Positions 39,257 to 47,385 of a stretch of DNA of 47,776 bases are shown in pieces (positions within the stretch are counted from its first letter, which is position 1; each line of letters begins with the position of its first letter). A program made the position numbers and the translations under genes. The notes beneath the pieces are model-generated. The model made no database searches, had not been told where the DNA came from, and was given only the letters and a program-made list of their open reading frames with translations. Origin of the DNA: Hyphomicrobiales bacterium. Lineage in GTDB: Bacteria; Pseudomonadota; Alphaproteobacteria; Rhizobiales; CAJQND01. The stretch covers positions 1-47,776 of the forward strand of contig JANQOW010000033.1 of the NCBI GenBank assembly GCA_028285595.1. Reading direction: 5' to 3'.

Positions 39257-40162
39257 ATGAAACTTGCCATGCTGGCGCGCAATCCAAGCCTCTACAGCCA
39301 CAAACGGCTGGTGGAAGCCGCTGAGGAACGCGGCCACACGATCGACACCATCAACACCCTCAGGGTCAACATTTCCATCGCGTCCCACCGCCCGGCGCTC
39401 TATTACCAGGATGAGCAGCTCAGTGGCTACGATGCGGTGATCCCGCGCATCGGGGCGTCCATCACGTTTTATGGCTTGGCGGTGGTGCGCCAGTTTGAGA
39501 CCATGGGTGTGTGGTCCCTCAACGAATCCGTGGCGATCGGGCGGTCGCGGGACAAGCTGCGGTCCACCCAGCTTCTGGCCGGTATCGGCATCGGGCTCCC
39601 GGTGACGGCTTTTGCCCACGACCCTAAGGAAACCGAAGAGGTGATCGAACTGGTTGGCGGGGCCCCTGTGGTGATCAAGCTTTTAGAGGGCACCCAGGGT
39701 ATTGGGGTGGTTCTGGCGGAAACCAACAAGTCGGCAAAGTCCATCATTGAAGCCTTCCGCGGCGCCAATGTGAACATTCTGGTTCAGGAGTTCATCAAAG
39801 AGGCCGGCGGCACCGATATTCGTGCCCTGGTGATCGGCGGCAAGGTTGTGGCCGCCATGCAGCGCAAGGGCGCTGAGGACGATTTCCGCTCCAACCTGCA
39901 CAGGGGCGGCAGCGCCAAGCCCATCAAGATCACCGCAGAAGAGCGCTCCACCGCCGTGCGGGCCGCCAAACGCATGGGGCTCAATGTGTGCGGCGTGGAC
40001 TTTCTGCGCTCCAACCACGGGCCCGTGGTGATGGAGGTGAATTCCTCGCCCGGCATCGAGGGCATCGAGAAGGCCACCGGCATCGATGTGGCCGGCAAGA
40101 TCATCCGCTTTATTGAAGACAACGCCAAGGCGGGCAAAACCAAAACCCGGGGCCGCGGCTAA
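39257..40162 (+). CDS. rimK: Alpha-L-glutamate ligase RimK
   Basis: An ATP-grasp ligase that in E. coli adds glutamate residues to the C terminus of ribosomal protein S6 and can make poly-alpha-glutamate. The 301 residues are closely similar to E. coli RimK throughout: 'FDAVIPRIG'-type and '[17 protein letters not shown]' segments, '[15 protein letters not shown]' (ATP loop), '[10 protein letters not shown]', and '[18 protein letters not shown]' (Mg-binding Glu/Asn). The ATG is preceded by GAGGGAGGGG. It is the central gene of the protease-ligase-hydrolase module. The C-terminal '[11 protein letters not shown]' is a lineage tail. Confidence 0.95.
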   Translation: MKLAMLARNPSLYSHKRLVEAAEERGHTIDTINTLRVNISIASHRPALYYQDEQLSGYDAVIPRIGASITFYGLAVVRQFETMGVWSLNESVAIGRSRDKLRSTQLLAGIGIGLPVTAFAHDPKETEEVIELVGGAPVVIKLLEGTQGIGVVLAETNKSAKSIIEAFRGANVNILVQEFIKEAGGTDIRALVIGGKVVAAMQRKGAEDDFRSNLHRGGSAKPIKITAEERSTAVRAAKRMGLNVCGVDFLRSNHGPVVMEVNSSPGIEGIEKATGIDVAGKIIRFIEDNAKAGKTKTRGRG

Positions 40163-40168
40163 GCCGTT

Positions 40169-41221
40169 ATGGCGAGGGCTCCGCGCAATGCCGCCTTTGA
40201 GATCGGCGGCGAAACGGTTGCACCTGGTGAGCGGCGGGTCGTGGACCTGCCGGTCAGCCTGCTGTCGAACCATACTCCGGTCAATCTCTCGGTCCAGGTG
40301 ATCAACGGCAAGCGGGCAGGGCCGGTGCTGGCCGTCTCTGCGGCTGTTCACGGCGATGAGGTGTTGGGGGTCGAGATCATCCGGCGGGTCCTGGCATCAC
40401 CCTGGATGAACCAGATCCGCGGTACGCTTCTCGCCGTGCCGGTGGTCAACGCGTACGGTTTCATCAGTCATTCGCGTTATCTGCCTGACCGGCGTGATTT
40501 GAACCGCAGCTTTCCCGGATCCGACAAAGGCTCCCTCGCGGCCCAGTTGGCGGACTTGTTTCTCAACGAGGTGGTGCTGCGCTCCGATCTCGCGATTGAT
40601 CTGCACACCGCTGCCATCCATCGCACAAACCTGCCGCAGATCCGTTATTCAGAGCCTTCCGATAAGCTGAAGGGCCTGGCCAAGGCGTTCGGGGCACCGG
40701 TGGTGATCGAGGCTGATTTCCGCGACGGCACAATGCGCGCAGCCGCCAGCGAGCACGGCATTGAGGTCTTGCTTTATGAGGCCGGGGAGGCGCTGCGATT
40801 TGATGAGTTCTCCATTCGTATCGGCGTGCGTGGCATCATGTCGGTGATGCGTGAACTGGGCATGCTGCCGAGGCGGGCCGTGGCGCCCGCCAGGCGCGAT
40901 CCCATCCAGTCGCGCTCAAGCTATTGGATGCGCGCCAAGGCCGGCGGCATCTTGCGGGCCCATAAGACCACCGGCGATCTGGTGGCCGACGGAGAAGTGG
41001 TGGGGTACCTCTCCGATCCGTTTGGCGCAGTGGATGTGGAGGTGACAGTGCCCCATGCGGGCCTGGTCATCGGGCGCACCAATCTGCCGGTGATCAACCA
41101 GGGCGATGCCCTGTTCCACATCGCCCGGGTGCGCAGTTTGCCGGTGGCCGAAGGGCGGCTGGAGGAGATTGAGGACGAGATCGAAGGCCACCCGCTGTTT
41201 GATGACGATGAGGTTCTGTGA
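40169..41221 (+). CDS. AstE/aspartoacylase-family zinc hydrolase
   Basis: A 350-residue M14-like metallohydrolase. Zinc ligands can be placed at H61 and E64 in 'AAVHGDEVLG' and H146 in 'AIDLHTAA'. Relatives remove N-succinyl or N-acetyl groups from amino acids, or cleave glutamate-type amide bonds. It starts seven bases after rimK, so it is co-expressed, and probably trims or recycles RimK products. The C-terminal extension beyond 280, with 'VEVTVPHAGLVIGRTNLPVINQGDALFHIAR', is a biotinyl-like beta domain common in this group. Confidence 0.88.
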   Translation: MARAPRNAAFEIGGETVAPGERRVVDLPVSLLSNHTPVNLSVQVINGKRAGPVLAVSAAVHGDEVLGVEIIRRVLASPWMNQIRGTLLAVPVVNAYGFISHSRYLPDRRDLNRSFPGSDKGSLAAQLADLFLNEVVLRSDLAIDLHTAAIHRTNLPQIRYSEPSDKLKGLAKAFGAPVVIEADFRDGTMRAAASEHGIEVLLYEAGEALRFDEFSIRIGVRGIMSVMRELGMLPRRAVAPARRDPIQSRSSYWMRAKAGGILRAHKTTGDLVADGEVVGYLSDPFGAVDVEVTVPHAGLVIGRTNLPVINQGDALFHIARVRSLPVAEGRLEEIEDEIEGHPLFDDDEVL

Positions 41222-41237
41222 AGCCGGTGCGTTTGCT

Positions 41238-41756
41238 CTAAGGCCCGCATTTTCCGCCGGTCAGGTTTTTAGCGCCCGCATCCACCACAACCCGCCCGGC
41301 CAGGAACCGCCGTCCCAGCAGCAGCGGGTACGTCATGTCGCTGCGGTCGGTGATGGTGAATTCGGTCATCCGTGTCGCGCCGGCAAAGCAGGTCAGCAAG
41401 CGCACCACAGGACGTCTCTGATCCGGTGCGCCGGCCCGGCGGATTGTGACCCGCCGCACCACCGGGCGTTCGATGCGCGCTTGCCCGTTCGCGACGGCAA
41501 ATCCGATCCAGTCCTGGCCGCTGCGCTGGAACACCTCCACATCATGGCCCCCAAGGCTTGAGGTTTTCGCGCCTGTGTCGAGCTTCGCTCTCAACGTAAT
41601 CTTGAGGTGAGGGAAGTGCACCGGCTCGCTCCATCCTGCTCGGACCGGTTCTGCCTCCGCCGCACGCACAAAGAGCACGAGCCCCAGGAGCGCAACAGAA
41701 AGTGAGCGCGCTTTTCCATTTGAGGGGATAAATGTTAAACTATTTGTGCAATGCAA
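41238..41756 (-). CDS. Exported retropepsin-like (RimB-type) protease
   Basis: A second DUF785-type protein. The active site is 'KLDTGAKTSSLGG', with the same Asp-Thr-Gly as the gene at 38762. 'MTYPLLLGRRFLAGRVVVDAG' is the C-terminal strand. A signal peptide precedes it ('SLSVALLGLVLFVRAAEA', cleavage after AEA), so this copy works in the periplasm. Only 172 residues are coded from TTG 41756. An ATG at 41813 is also possible, but it would overlap the ppa start and has no ribosome site. It converges on the hydrolase gene, 16 bases away. Confidence 0.75.
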   Translation of the reverse strand: MHCTNSLTFIPSNGKARSLSVALLGLVLFVRAAEAEPVRAGWSEPVHFPHLKITLRAKLDTGAKTSSLGGHDVEVFQRSGQDWIGFAVANGQARIERPVVRRVTIRRAGAPDQRRPVVRLLTCFAGATRMTEFTITDRSDMTYPLLLGRRFLAGRVVVDAGAKNLTGGKCGP

Positions 41757-41811
41757 TAATTTTGTTTGCAGTGCAAAATAGCCGGAACCAGGACGACGAG
41801 GGGACAGATTC

Positions 41812-42348
41812 ATGCGTTTAGACGAAATAGCGATTGGCGAAGATGCACCCCGTGAGGTGAATTTGATTGTTGAGGTGCCCATTGGCGGTGAGCCCATCAA
41901 GTACGAGATGGACAAGGCCTCAGGCACGATGTTTGTCGACCGTTTCTTGTACACGTCAATGCGGTATCCGGGAAACTACGGCTTCATCCCACACACGTTA
42001 GCAGAGGATGGTGACCCGATTGATGCGCTCTTGATCAGCCAACGCAGTTTGGTGCCGGGCTGCGTGATCGCCACGCGACCGATCGGGGTTCTTAAGATGG
42101 TTGACGAGGCCGGCGGCGATGAAAAGGTGATCGTGGTTCCGGTGAGCAAGATCTCCAAGCGTTATGATCATGTGCATGAGATTTCCGACGTGTCGGATAG
42201 CCAGGTCAATCAGATTGAGCATTTCTTCTTGCACTACAAAGATCTTGAGCCGGGCAAGTGGGCGCGCACGGAAGGCTGGGGCGATCAGGCCGAGGCCATG
42301 CGCATGATAGAAGAGGGGATTGCCCGCGCTGCGGCAGAGGGGGCGTAG
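41812..42348 (+). CDS. ppa: Inorganic pyrophosphatase
   Basis: A family I soluble pyrophosphatase that hydrolyses PPi from biosynthesis, using Mg. The 178 residues show '[19 protein letters not shown]', '[31 protein letters not shown]' (substrate-binding and Asp cluster) and 'DEKVIVVPV', all conserved. ATG has GAGGGG at a good distance. Its start lies back to back with the exported protease gene; its stop is 15 bases from the convergent DUF1801 gene. Confidence 0.97.
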   Translation: MRLDEIAIGEDAPREVNLIVEVPIGGEPIKYEMDKASGTMFVDRFLYTSMRYPGNYGFIPHTLAEDGDPIDALLISQRSLVPGCVIATRPIGVLKMVDEAGGDEKVIVVPVSKISKRYDHVHEISDVSDSQVNQIEHFFLHYKDLEPGKWARTEGWGDQAEAMRMIEEGIARAAAEGA

Positions 42349-42363
42349 CGCCAAGAGCCGGCC

Positions 42364-42807
42364 TCAGCCTATCTCCGGATAGGCTTTCCACTGCGGATAG
42401 ATCTCCTTCATGCGCGCAACGGCGCTGGTGATGATCTCTTCCAGCACGTCCATATCCACATTGGCCAGCCGGGTTATGTATAGACAAGATACGCTGTGCT
42501 TGTGTTTGCCCAGGCGCGCCAGCTGATCCTCATAGGCCTTGAACCCCGGCATAATGTAGATGCTCATGGCCGCCTTGCGCGGGGAGAACCCGGTGAGCGG
42601 CCACAAGCCTTCGCGCCCTGAACTGGTCTTGTAGTAGTACTCCCCATACCCCACGATGCTGGGCCCCCAGAGCACTGGTGTCATGCCGGTGAGGGTGTTC
42701 ATACGCTCAAGCAACACCAGGCCGTCGGCGCGCCGGCCAGCCGGCTCAACCGCGTTGATGAAGCTGAGCACGTCTGCGGTGCTGGGTTTGGTTTTGTTCT
42801 CTGACAT
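42364..42807 (-). CDS. DUF1801 domain protein
   Basis: A 147-residue protein of the YdhG/DUF1801 group. Its pattern includes 'VLSFINAVEPAGRRADGLVLLERMN', 'WGPSIVGYGEYYYK' and 'SIYIMPGFKAYEDQLARLGKHKH'. The fold is small and enzyme-like, but no activity is established. It is followed, in its own upstream direction, by two tandem palindromic repeats. Confidence 0.85.
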   Translation of the reverse strand: MSENKTKPSTADVLSFINAVEPAGRRADGLVLLERMNTLTGMTPVLWGPSIVGYGEYYYKTSSGREGLWPLTGFSPRKAAMSIYIMPGFKAYEDQLARLGKHKHSVSCLYITRLANVDMDVLEEIITSAVARMKEIYPQWKAYPEIG

Positions 42808-42827
42808 CAGGGGTGGGCCCCTCCATC

Positions 42828-42923
42828 GTCATCCCCGCGAAAGCGGGGACCCCGGACGGCTCGCTCTGACCTGCGCGGCTCCTGGGTCCCGGATATATTG
42901 CTGACGCAAAGTTCCGGGATGAC
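42828..42923 (+). repeat. Palindromic repeat, copy 1 (96 bp)
   Basis: It opens with GTCATCCCC-GCGAAAGC-GGGG and closes with a CCGGATAT...TTCCGG hairpin ending GGGATGAC. The ends are inverted (GTCATCCC/GGGATGAC). Copy 2 follows 113 bases downstream in the same orientation, with the intervening 'ggtgggcccctccatc' also repeated. Confidence 0.9.
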
Positions 42924-42940
42924 AGGTGGGCCCCTCCATC

Positions 42941-43036
42941 GTCATCCCCGCGAAAGCGGGGACCCAGGACGGTTGGCTCTGAACTGTGCTGCCCCTGCGC
43001 CCCGGATATTTTGCTGACGCAAAATTCCGGGATGAC
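42941..43036 (+). repeat. Palindromic repeat, copy 2 (96 bp)
   Basis: It has the same ends and inner hairpins as copy 1, with a diverged middle. The second hairpin, GGATATTTTG/CGCAAAATTCC, is longer here. It lies 20 bases beyond the stop of the convergent-facing binding-protein gene, so it may also act as its terminator. Confidence 0.9.
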
Positions 43037-43056
43037 AGGTTACCGTGGGAGGTAAA

Positions 43057-44691
43057 CTACTCGTCGAGCCAGGCAAACTCCGGCCACTCATAGCCGCCGG
43101 TGTTGCCGATCGGGTGCTTCACCAGGCCCTTCACGCTCTTGGAAATGCCGTCCAGATAGTTGTTATGGCTTGGGATCACCCAGCCGCCTTCGTTGTGGAC
43201 CAGGGTCTGCATCTCGCAGAACATTTCCTTACGCTTGGCCGGATCGGTCTCACCGGCCGACATTTTGAGCAATTCGCCCATGCGCGCATTGTTCCAGCGC
43301 GTGTCGTTCCAGGGTGCATCCGGCGCAAAGGCCACCGACAGCATGGCGTGTGCCGTGGGCCGCATCAGCCAGGTCACCACATTTAGCGGCTTCTTCAGCC
43401 AGATGGCGCCCCAGTAGCCATCGTTCGGCACCTTCTTGAGCTGCAGGTTGAAACCGATCTTGGCGGCCTCGCGCTGGATCAGGAGGCAGGTTTCCTCCAT
43501 GCCCACATTCACCGGCGCCACATAGAGCTCAGCAGAGGTGATGCCGGCCTTCTTGAAGTGGAACTTGGCCTTGTCGGGATCGTAGGCGCGCACCGCCAGG
43601 TCCTGGCAATGCTCCGGATAGGCCGTGCTGATCGGGTGGTCGTTGCCCACCGTGCCATGGCCTTTCAGGATGTTCTTCACAATGCGCTCGCGGCGCGGCA
43701 GGTGCTTCATGCCGAGCACGAAATCATCATTGTTGCCTGGAGCCTTGTCCTTCATGCAGCAGATGCCGTTCCACTGGTTCGACGGCGTGGACAAAAGATC
43801 TGCCTTGTCGCTCGCGTCCAACTGGGGAATGGTTTTCGGATCAACCGTGACCACCATGTGAACGTCGCCGCTCAAAATGGCGTTGAGGCGCGCTGTGGGA
43901 TCTGTGATCGCGAAGACCTCGACCTGGTCGATATGGGGGACGTTGCCCCAATAGTCATCGTTACGCACGTGCACAGAGCGCACGCCCGGCTTGAACTCCG
44001 TCATCTTGAACGGACCCGTGCCCACCGGATTGGAAAAGTCCGTCGTACCCTCTTTAACGATCTTGAACTGATAGATACCCATGAGGGCAGGAATGTCGGC
44101 GTTGGGGTATTTCAGGGTGACTTTGACCGTTTCATTGTCCACCTTGACCCAATCGTCGACCGAGGTGAGATAGCCCTTGGCGTTTGACTTTGACTCTTCG
44201 CCCAGATGGCGCTTCATGGAATAGATCACATCGTCCGCCGTCAGCGGGCTGCCGTCATGCCACTTCACACCTTTCCGAAGGCGGAAAGTCCATTCCGTCG
44301 TGTCCTGGTTGGCCTCAAACTCCTCGGCCAGTTCTGCTTCCGGTTCCAGCGTCGGGCTGAGGCGCAGGAGACCGTTGTAATGCAGGCGGCCGCGCATGTA
44401 ATCGATGCCTGAGGTAAAGATGATCGGGTCCATCGTGTCGGACGGCCCGTGCAGGCTCGCGGCATAGCGCAACGTACCGCCCTTCTTGGGCGTTGCGGCA
44501 ATGGCGTTGGATGCGCCGGTTGCAATCGCGCCGGCTGAGGCAATGGTTGCGCCGGAGGCCATCAACCAGCCCATTACCTGGCGGCGTGTGGCGCCTTGCT
44601 GGAACGCGAGGCGTACGGCGGCCTGATCGGTGCCATTGAGATCGTCGTAAGTCACTGTTGGATGTTCGGTATGAACACGTTTGCCAGTCAT
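43057..44691 (-). CDS. ABC transporter substrate-binding protein (SBP family 5), Tat-exported
   Basis: A 544-residue periplasmic binding protein of the OppA/DppA family, which captures peptides, nickel or other solutes. A twin-arginine signal is visible: R36-R37 in 'TRRQVMGWLM', a hydrophobic stretch, and a cleavage region near residue 66 ('NAIAA'). 'RLRKGVKWHDGSPLTADDVIYSMKR' and 'NPVGTGPFKMTEFKPG' are family signatures. I chose ATG 44691, with GGGAGGAAG upstream. No permease or ATPase gene is in the window, so it is an orphan here; the ligand is unknown. Confidence 0.92.
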   Translation of the reverse strand: MTGKRVHTEHPTVTYDDLNGTDQAAVRLAFQQGATRRQVMGWLMASGATIASAGAIATGASNAIAATPKKGGTLRYAASLHGPSDTMDPIIFTSGIDYMRGRLHYNGLLRLSPTLEPEAELAEEFEANQDTTEWTFRLRKGVKWHDGSPLTADDVIYSMKRHLGEESKSNAKGYLTSVDDWVKVDNETVKVTLKYPNADIPALMGIYQFKIVKEGTTDFSNPVGTGPFKMTEFKPGVRSVHVRNDDYWGNVPHIDQVEVFAITDPTARLNAILSGDVHMVVTVDPKTIPQLDASDKADLLSTPSNQWNGICCMKDKAPGNNDDFVLGMKHLPRRERIVKNILKGHGTVGNDHPISTAYPEHCQDLAVRAYDPDKAKFHFKKAGITSAELYVAPVNVGMEETCLLIQREAAKIGFNLQLKKVPNDGYWGAIWLKKPLNVVTWLMRPTAHAMLSVAFAPDAPWNDTRWNNARMGELLKMSAGETDPAKRKEMFCEMQTLVHNEGGWVIPSHNNYLDGISKSVKGLVKHPIGNTGGYEWPEFAWLDE

Positions 44692-44784
44692 CACTTCCTC
44701 CCGAATTGGACTGCTCCCTACTTTCTCCGAAAGTATTACTAGGAGACTATGCCACAACTATCGGATGAGTCCATCGGGACGCCG

Positions 44785-44804
44785 CACAAACCTTCGTGTT
44801 TGTG
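44785..44804. promoter_or_regulatory. Inverted repeat between the binding-protein gene and ilvB
   Basis: CACAAAC/GTTTGTG (44785-44791, 44798-44804) with a six-base centre lies 94 bases upstream of the binding-protein start. It could be an operator for that gene; no T-run follows. Confidence 0.3.
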
Positions 44805-44816
44805 AAGCCCCGGCCC

Positions 44817-44843
44817 TTGACGCGATGCGCCCATAGCCTTAAT
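44817..44843 (+). promoter_or_regulatory. Candidate ilvB promoter
   Basis: TTGACG (44817-44822) and CTTAAT (44838-44843) are 15 bases apart, a short spacer, so this is a weak call. A start near 44850 would give a leader of about 210 bases containing the peptide below. Confidence 0.3.
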
Positions 44844-44878
44844 GTCCGCGCCGCTTAATTAAGGAGCAATGCGGACAG

Positions 44879-44920
44879 ATGTATAAGCTCGTGGTGGTAT
44901 CGTGGCGCGCATGGGCGTGA
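44879..44920 (+). CDS. ilvB leader peptide, MYKLVVVSWRAWA
   Basis: A 13-residue open frame with one Leu and three consecutive Val codons (CTC GTG GTG GTA), followed by a stop at 44918-44920. AGGAG at 44862-44866 lies 12 bases before the ATG. It ends inside the first hairpin of the leader. Branched-chain codons in a short frame ahead of ilvB are the hallmark of ribosome-mediated attenuation. Attenuation of ilvBN has been reported in Caulobacter; here it is inferred from sequence alone. Confidence 0.72.
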   Translation: MYKLVVVSWRAWA

Positions 44921-44951
44921 TCTGAGGAGATCACGGCTTCCCATAGCGCGC
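44905..44951 (+). promoter_or_regulatory. Leader hairpin of the ilvB attenuator
   Basis: Outer arms GCGCGCATGGG (44905-44915) and CCCAT-A-GCGCGC (44940-44951, one bulged A) enclose an inner stem CGTGATC/GATCACG (44916-44922, 44929-44935). It overlaps the end of the leader peptide, so a ribosome stalled at the Val codons would sit just before it. Confidence 0.65.
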
Positions 44952-44955
44952 ATCC

Positions 44956-44977
44956 AGGCCCCTCCGGGGCCTTTTTT
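44956..44977 (+). terminator. Intrinsic terminator of the ilvB attenuator
   Basis: AGGCCCC-TCC-GGGGCCT is followed by a run of T to 44977, 86 bases before the ilvB start. It lies upstream of the gene, so it must be conditional. Confidence 0.85.
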
Positions 44978-45062
44978 GTTGGCTAGGCTGGCGAAATTTG
45001 CCAGAGGACATTTGAGAAGACCAAGGGAGCGGCATCAGGGCCGCTTTGAGAGAGTGGAAAAG

Positions 45063-46823
45063 ATGAGTGACGGTTTGACAGGCGCAGAAGTTGTTTTGAG
45101 AGCCCTGAAGGATCAGGGTGTTGAACACATATTCGGCTATCCCGGCGGGGCCGTGCTGCCGATCTATGACGCTATTTTCCAGCAGAACGCCATTCAGCAC
45201 GTGCTTGTGCGCCACGAACAGGGCGCTGTCCATGCCGCTGAAGGCTATGCCCGGTCCACCGGCAAGGTGGGCACAGTGCTCGTCACCTCGGGCCCTGGCG
45301 CCACCAATGCGGTGACCGGTCTCACCGATGCCATGATGGATTCCATCCCCGTGGTCTGCATCACGGGCCAGGTGCCCACACACCTGATCGGCAATGATGC
45401 CTTTCAGGAATGCGACACGGTGGGCATCACGCGGCCCTGCACCAAACACAACTATCTGGTGCGCGATCCGGACGATCTGGCCCGCATTCTGCACGAAGCC
45501 TATTATGTGGCCTCCAGCGGCCGGCCGGGTCCTGTGGTGGTTGATATCCCTAAGGATGTTCAGTTTGCCCTGGCCAAATACACCGGCCCGTCAAACGTTG
45601 CCCACAAGACCTATAAGCCCAAGTTGAAGCCGGACCAGAATGCGGTCCGAGAAGCGGTGGAGATTATTGCCAACGCCAAGCAGCCGATCCTCTATACCGG
45701 CGGCGGCGTGATCAATTCCGGCCCGGGCGCCTCCAAGCTGCTGCGCGAGTTCGCCAAGATGACCGGCTATCCGGTCACCTCCACCCTGATGGGTCTGGGG
45801 GCGTTCCCGGCCTCCAACGATCAGTTCTTAGGGATGCTGGGCATGCATGGCACTTATGAGGCCAACCTTGCCATGTACAATTGCGATGTGATGGTGTGCA
45901 TCGGCGCGCGCTTCGATGACCGCATCACCGGGAACACGGAGCTGTTCTCGCCCAACTCCACCAAGATCCACATCGATATCGATCCGTCTTCCATCAACAA
46001 GAACATCCAGGTGGATGTGCCGATCATCGGCGACGTGGCCCATGTTCTGGAAGATATGATCCGGGTCTGGAAGGCCCGCCAGCCGGAGGTTGATGCCAAG
46101 GCGCTGAAGGCCTGGTGGGGCCAGCTGAACGAGTGGCGCGGGCGCAACTGTCTGAACTACATCCCGCGCGACGACATCATCATGCCGCAATACGCCATCC
46201 AGCGGCTCTATGAACTGACCAAGGACAAGGACACCTACATCACCACTGAAGTGGGCCAGCACCAAATGTGGGCCGCACAGTATTACGGCTTTGAAGACCC
46301 CAACCGCTGGATGACATCGGGCGGCCTCGGCACCATGGGCTATGGCCTGCCGGCTGCTGTGGGCGTGCAGATGGCACACCCGGACAGCCTGGTGATCGAC
46401 ATTGCCGGAGAAGCTTCGGTGCTGATGACCATGCAGGAGATGTCCACGGCAGTGCAGTACCGCCTGCCCATCAAGATCTTCATCTTGAACAATGAGTATA
46501 TGGGCATGGTGCGCCAGTGGCAGGAGCTGCTCCATGGCGGGCGCTATGCGGAGAGCTATTCTTCTGCGCTGCCCGATTTTGTCAAAATGGCCGACGCCTA
46601 CGGCTGCAAGGGCATCCGCTGTTCGGATCCGGACAGCCTGGACGATGCCATTATGGAGATGATCAACTGCGATGAGCCGGTGCTGTTCGATTGCCTGGTC
46701 TCCAAGGAAGCCAACTGCTTCCCCATGATCCCGTCGGGCAAAGGTCATCATGAGATGTTGCTGGGTGATGAGCCCACCAATCTCGATGAAGCCATTTCAG
46801 ATGAAGGCAAGGTGCTGGTTTAG
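45063..46823 (+). CDS. ilvB: Acetolactate synthase, catalytic subunit
   Basis: A ThDP/FAD enzyme that condenses two pyruvates, or pyruvate and 2-oxobutyrate, in the first shared step of Val/Leu/Ile synthesis. The 586 residues contain the catalytic E52 in 'RHEQGAVHAAEGYARSTGK', the FAD domain in the middle, and the ThDP motif 'IAGEASVLMTMQEMSTAVQY' with 'LNNEYMGMVRQWQ'. In that motif Glu (E450) takes the place of the usual Asp of GDG. I chose ATG 45063 ('MSDGLTGAEVV'); an extension to 44976 begins inside the terminator. The regulatory subunit gene follows after 27 bases. Confidence 0.96.
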   Translation: MSDGLTGAEVVLRALKDQGVEHIFGYPGGAVLPIYDAIFQQNAIQHVLVRHEQGAVHAAEGYARSTGKVGTVLVTSGPGATNAVTGLTDAMMDSIPVVCITGQVPTHLIGNDAFQECDTVGITRPCTKHNYLVRDPDDLARILHEAYYVASSGRPGPVVVDIPKDVQFALAKYTGPSNVAHKTYKPKLKPDQNAVREAVEIIANAKQPILYTGGGVINSGPGASKLLREFAKMTGYPVTSTLMGLGAFPASNDQFLGMLGMHGTYEANLAMYNCDVMVCIGARFDDRITGNTELFSPNSTKIHIDIDPSSINKNIQVDVPIIGDVAHVLEDMIRVWKARQPEVDAKALKAWWGQLNEWRGRNCLNYIPRDDIIMPQYAIQRLYELTKDKDTYITTEVGQHQMWAAQYYGFEDPNRWMTSGGLGTMGYGLPAAVGVQMAHPDSLVIDIAGEASVLMTMQEMSTAVQYRLPIKIFILNNEYMGMVRQWQELLHGGRYAESYSSALPDFVKMADAYGCKGIRCSDPDSLDDAIMEMINCDEPVLFDCLVSKEANCFPMIPSGKGHHEMLLGDEPTNLDEAISDEGKVLV

Positions 46824-46850
46824 GGCCGGCGCTGTGAGCAGGTAAGTGAC

Positions 46851-47372
46851 ATGTTGAAAAAAGTGGAAACCATGGAAACCCATACCCTATCGGTGCTCGT
46901 GGACAACGAACCAGGGGTGCTCGCCCGGGTGGTGGGACTGTTCTCAGGCCGGGGCTATAACATTGAGAGTCTCACCGTAACCGAAACCGAACAAGCGGCC
47001 CATGTGTCGCGCATCACGCTGGTGACCACCGGGACGCCCATGGTGATCGAACAGATCTCCGCGCAGCTCGACCGGCTTGTGCCGGTGCACTCGGTGGTGG
47101 ACCTGACCGTGAGCGGCAACGGCGTGGAACGCGAGCTGGCGCTCATTAAGGTGGCCGGTAAGGGTGATCAGCGCGTTGAGGCGCTGCGGTTGGCGGAAGC
47201 CTTCCGGGCCCAGATCGTGGACGCCACCACGGAGAGCTTCGTTTTTGAGCTGACCGGGCGCACCAATAAGATCGATCAGTTCATCACCCTTATGGGCCCG
47301 CTCGGGCTGGTGGAAGTCTCGCGCACAGGGATCGCCGCCATCGCCCGTGGGGCTGAAGGGATGGTGGGGTAA
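46851..47372 (+). CDS. ilvH: Acetolactate synthase, regulatory subunit
   Basis: The small subunit that activates the catalytic one and gives valine feedback inhibition. Residues about 8-85 form an ACT domain ('HTLSVLVDNEPGVLARVVGLFSGRGYNIESLTV'), and the rest matches the C-terminal ALS small-subunit domain ('ELALIKVAGKGDQRVEALRLAEAF'). The 173 residues are typical. It is followed by a palindromic repeat and then ilvC, the next pathway enzyme. Confidence 0.96.
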   Translation: MLKKVETMETHTLSVLVDNEPGVLARVVGLFSGRGYNIESLTVTETEQAAHVSRITLVTTGTPMVIEQISAQLDRLVPVHSVVDLTVSGNGVERELALIKVAGKGDQRVEALRLAEAFRAQIVDATTESFVFELTGRTNKIDQFITLMGPLGLVEVSRTGIAAIARGAEGMVG

Positions 47373-47385
47373 GTGAGCATCTCAC

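Noticed and set aside
44869..44886. Alternative leader frame ATG CGG ACA GAT GTA TAA
   Set aside because: It starts only two bases after AGGAG, too close for initiation, and has one Val codon. The frame at 44879 fits attenuation far better.
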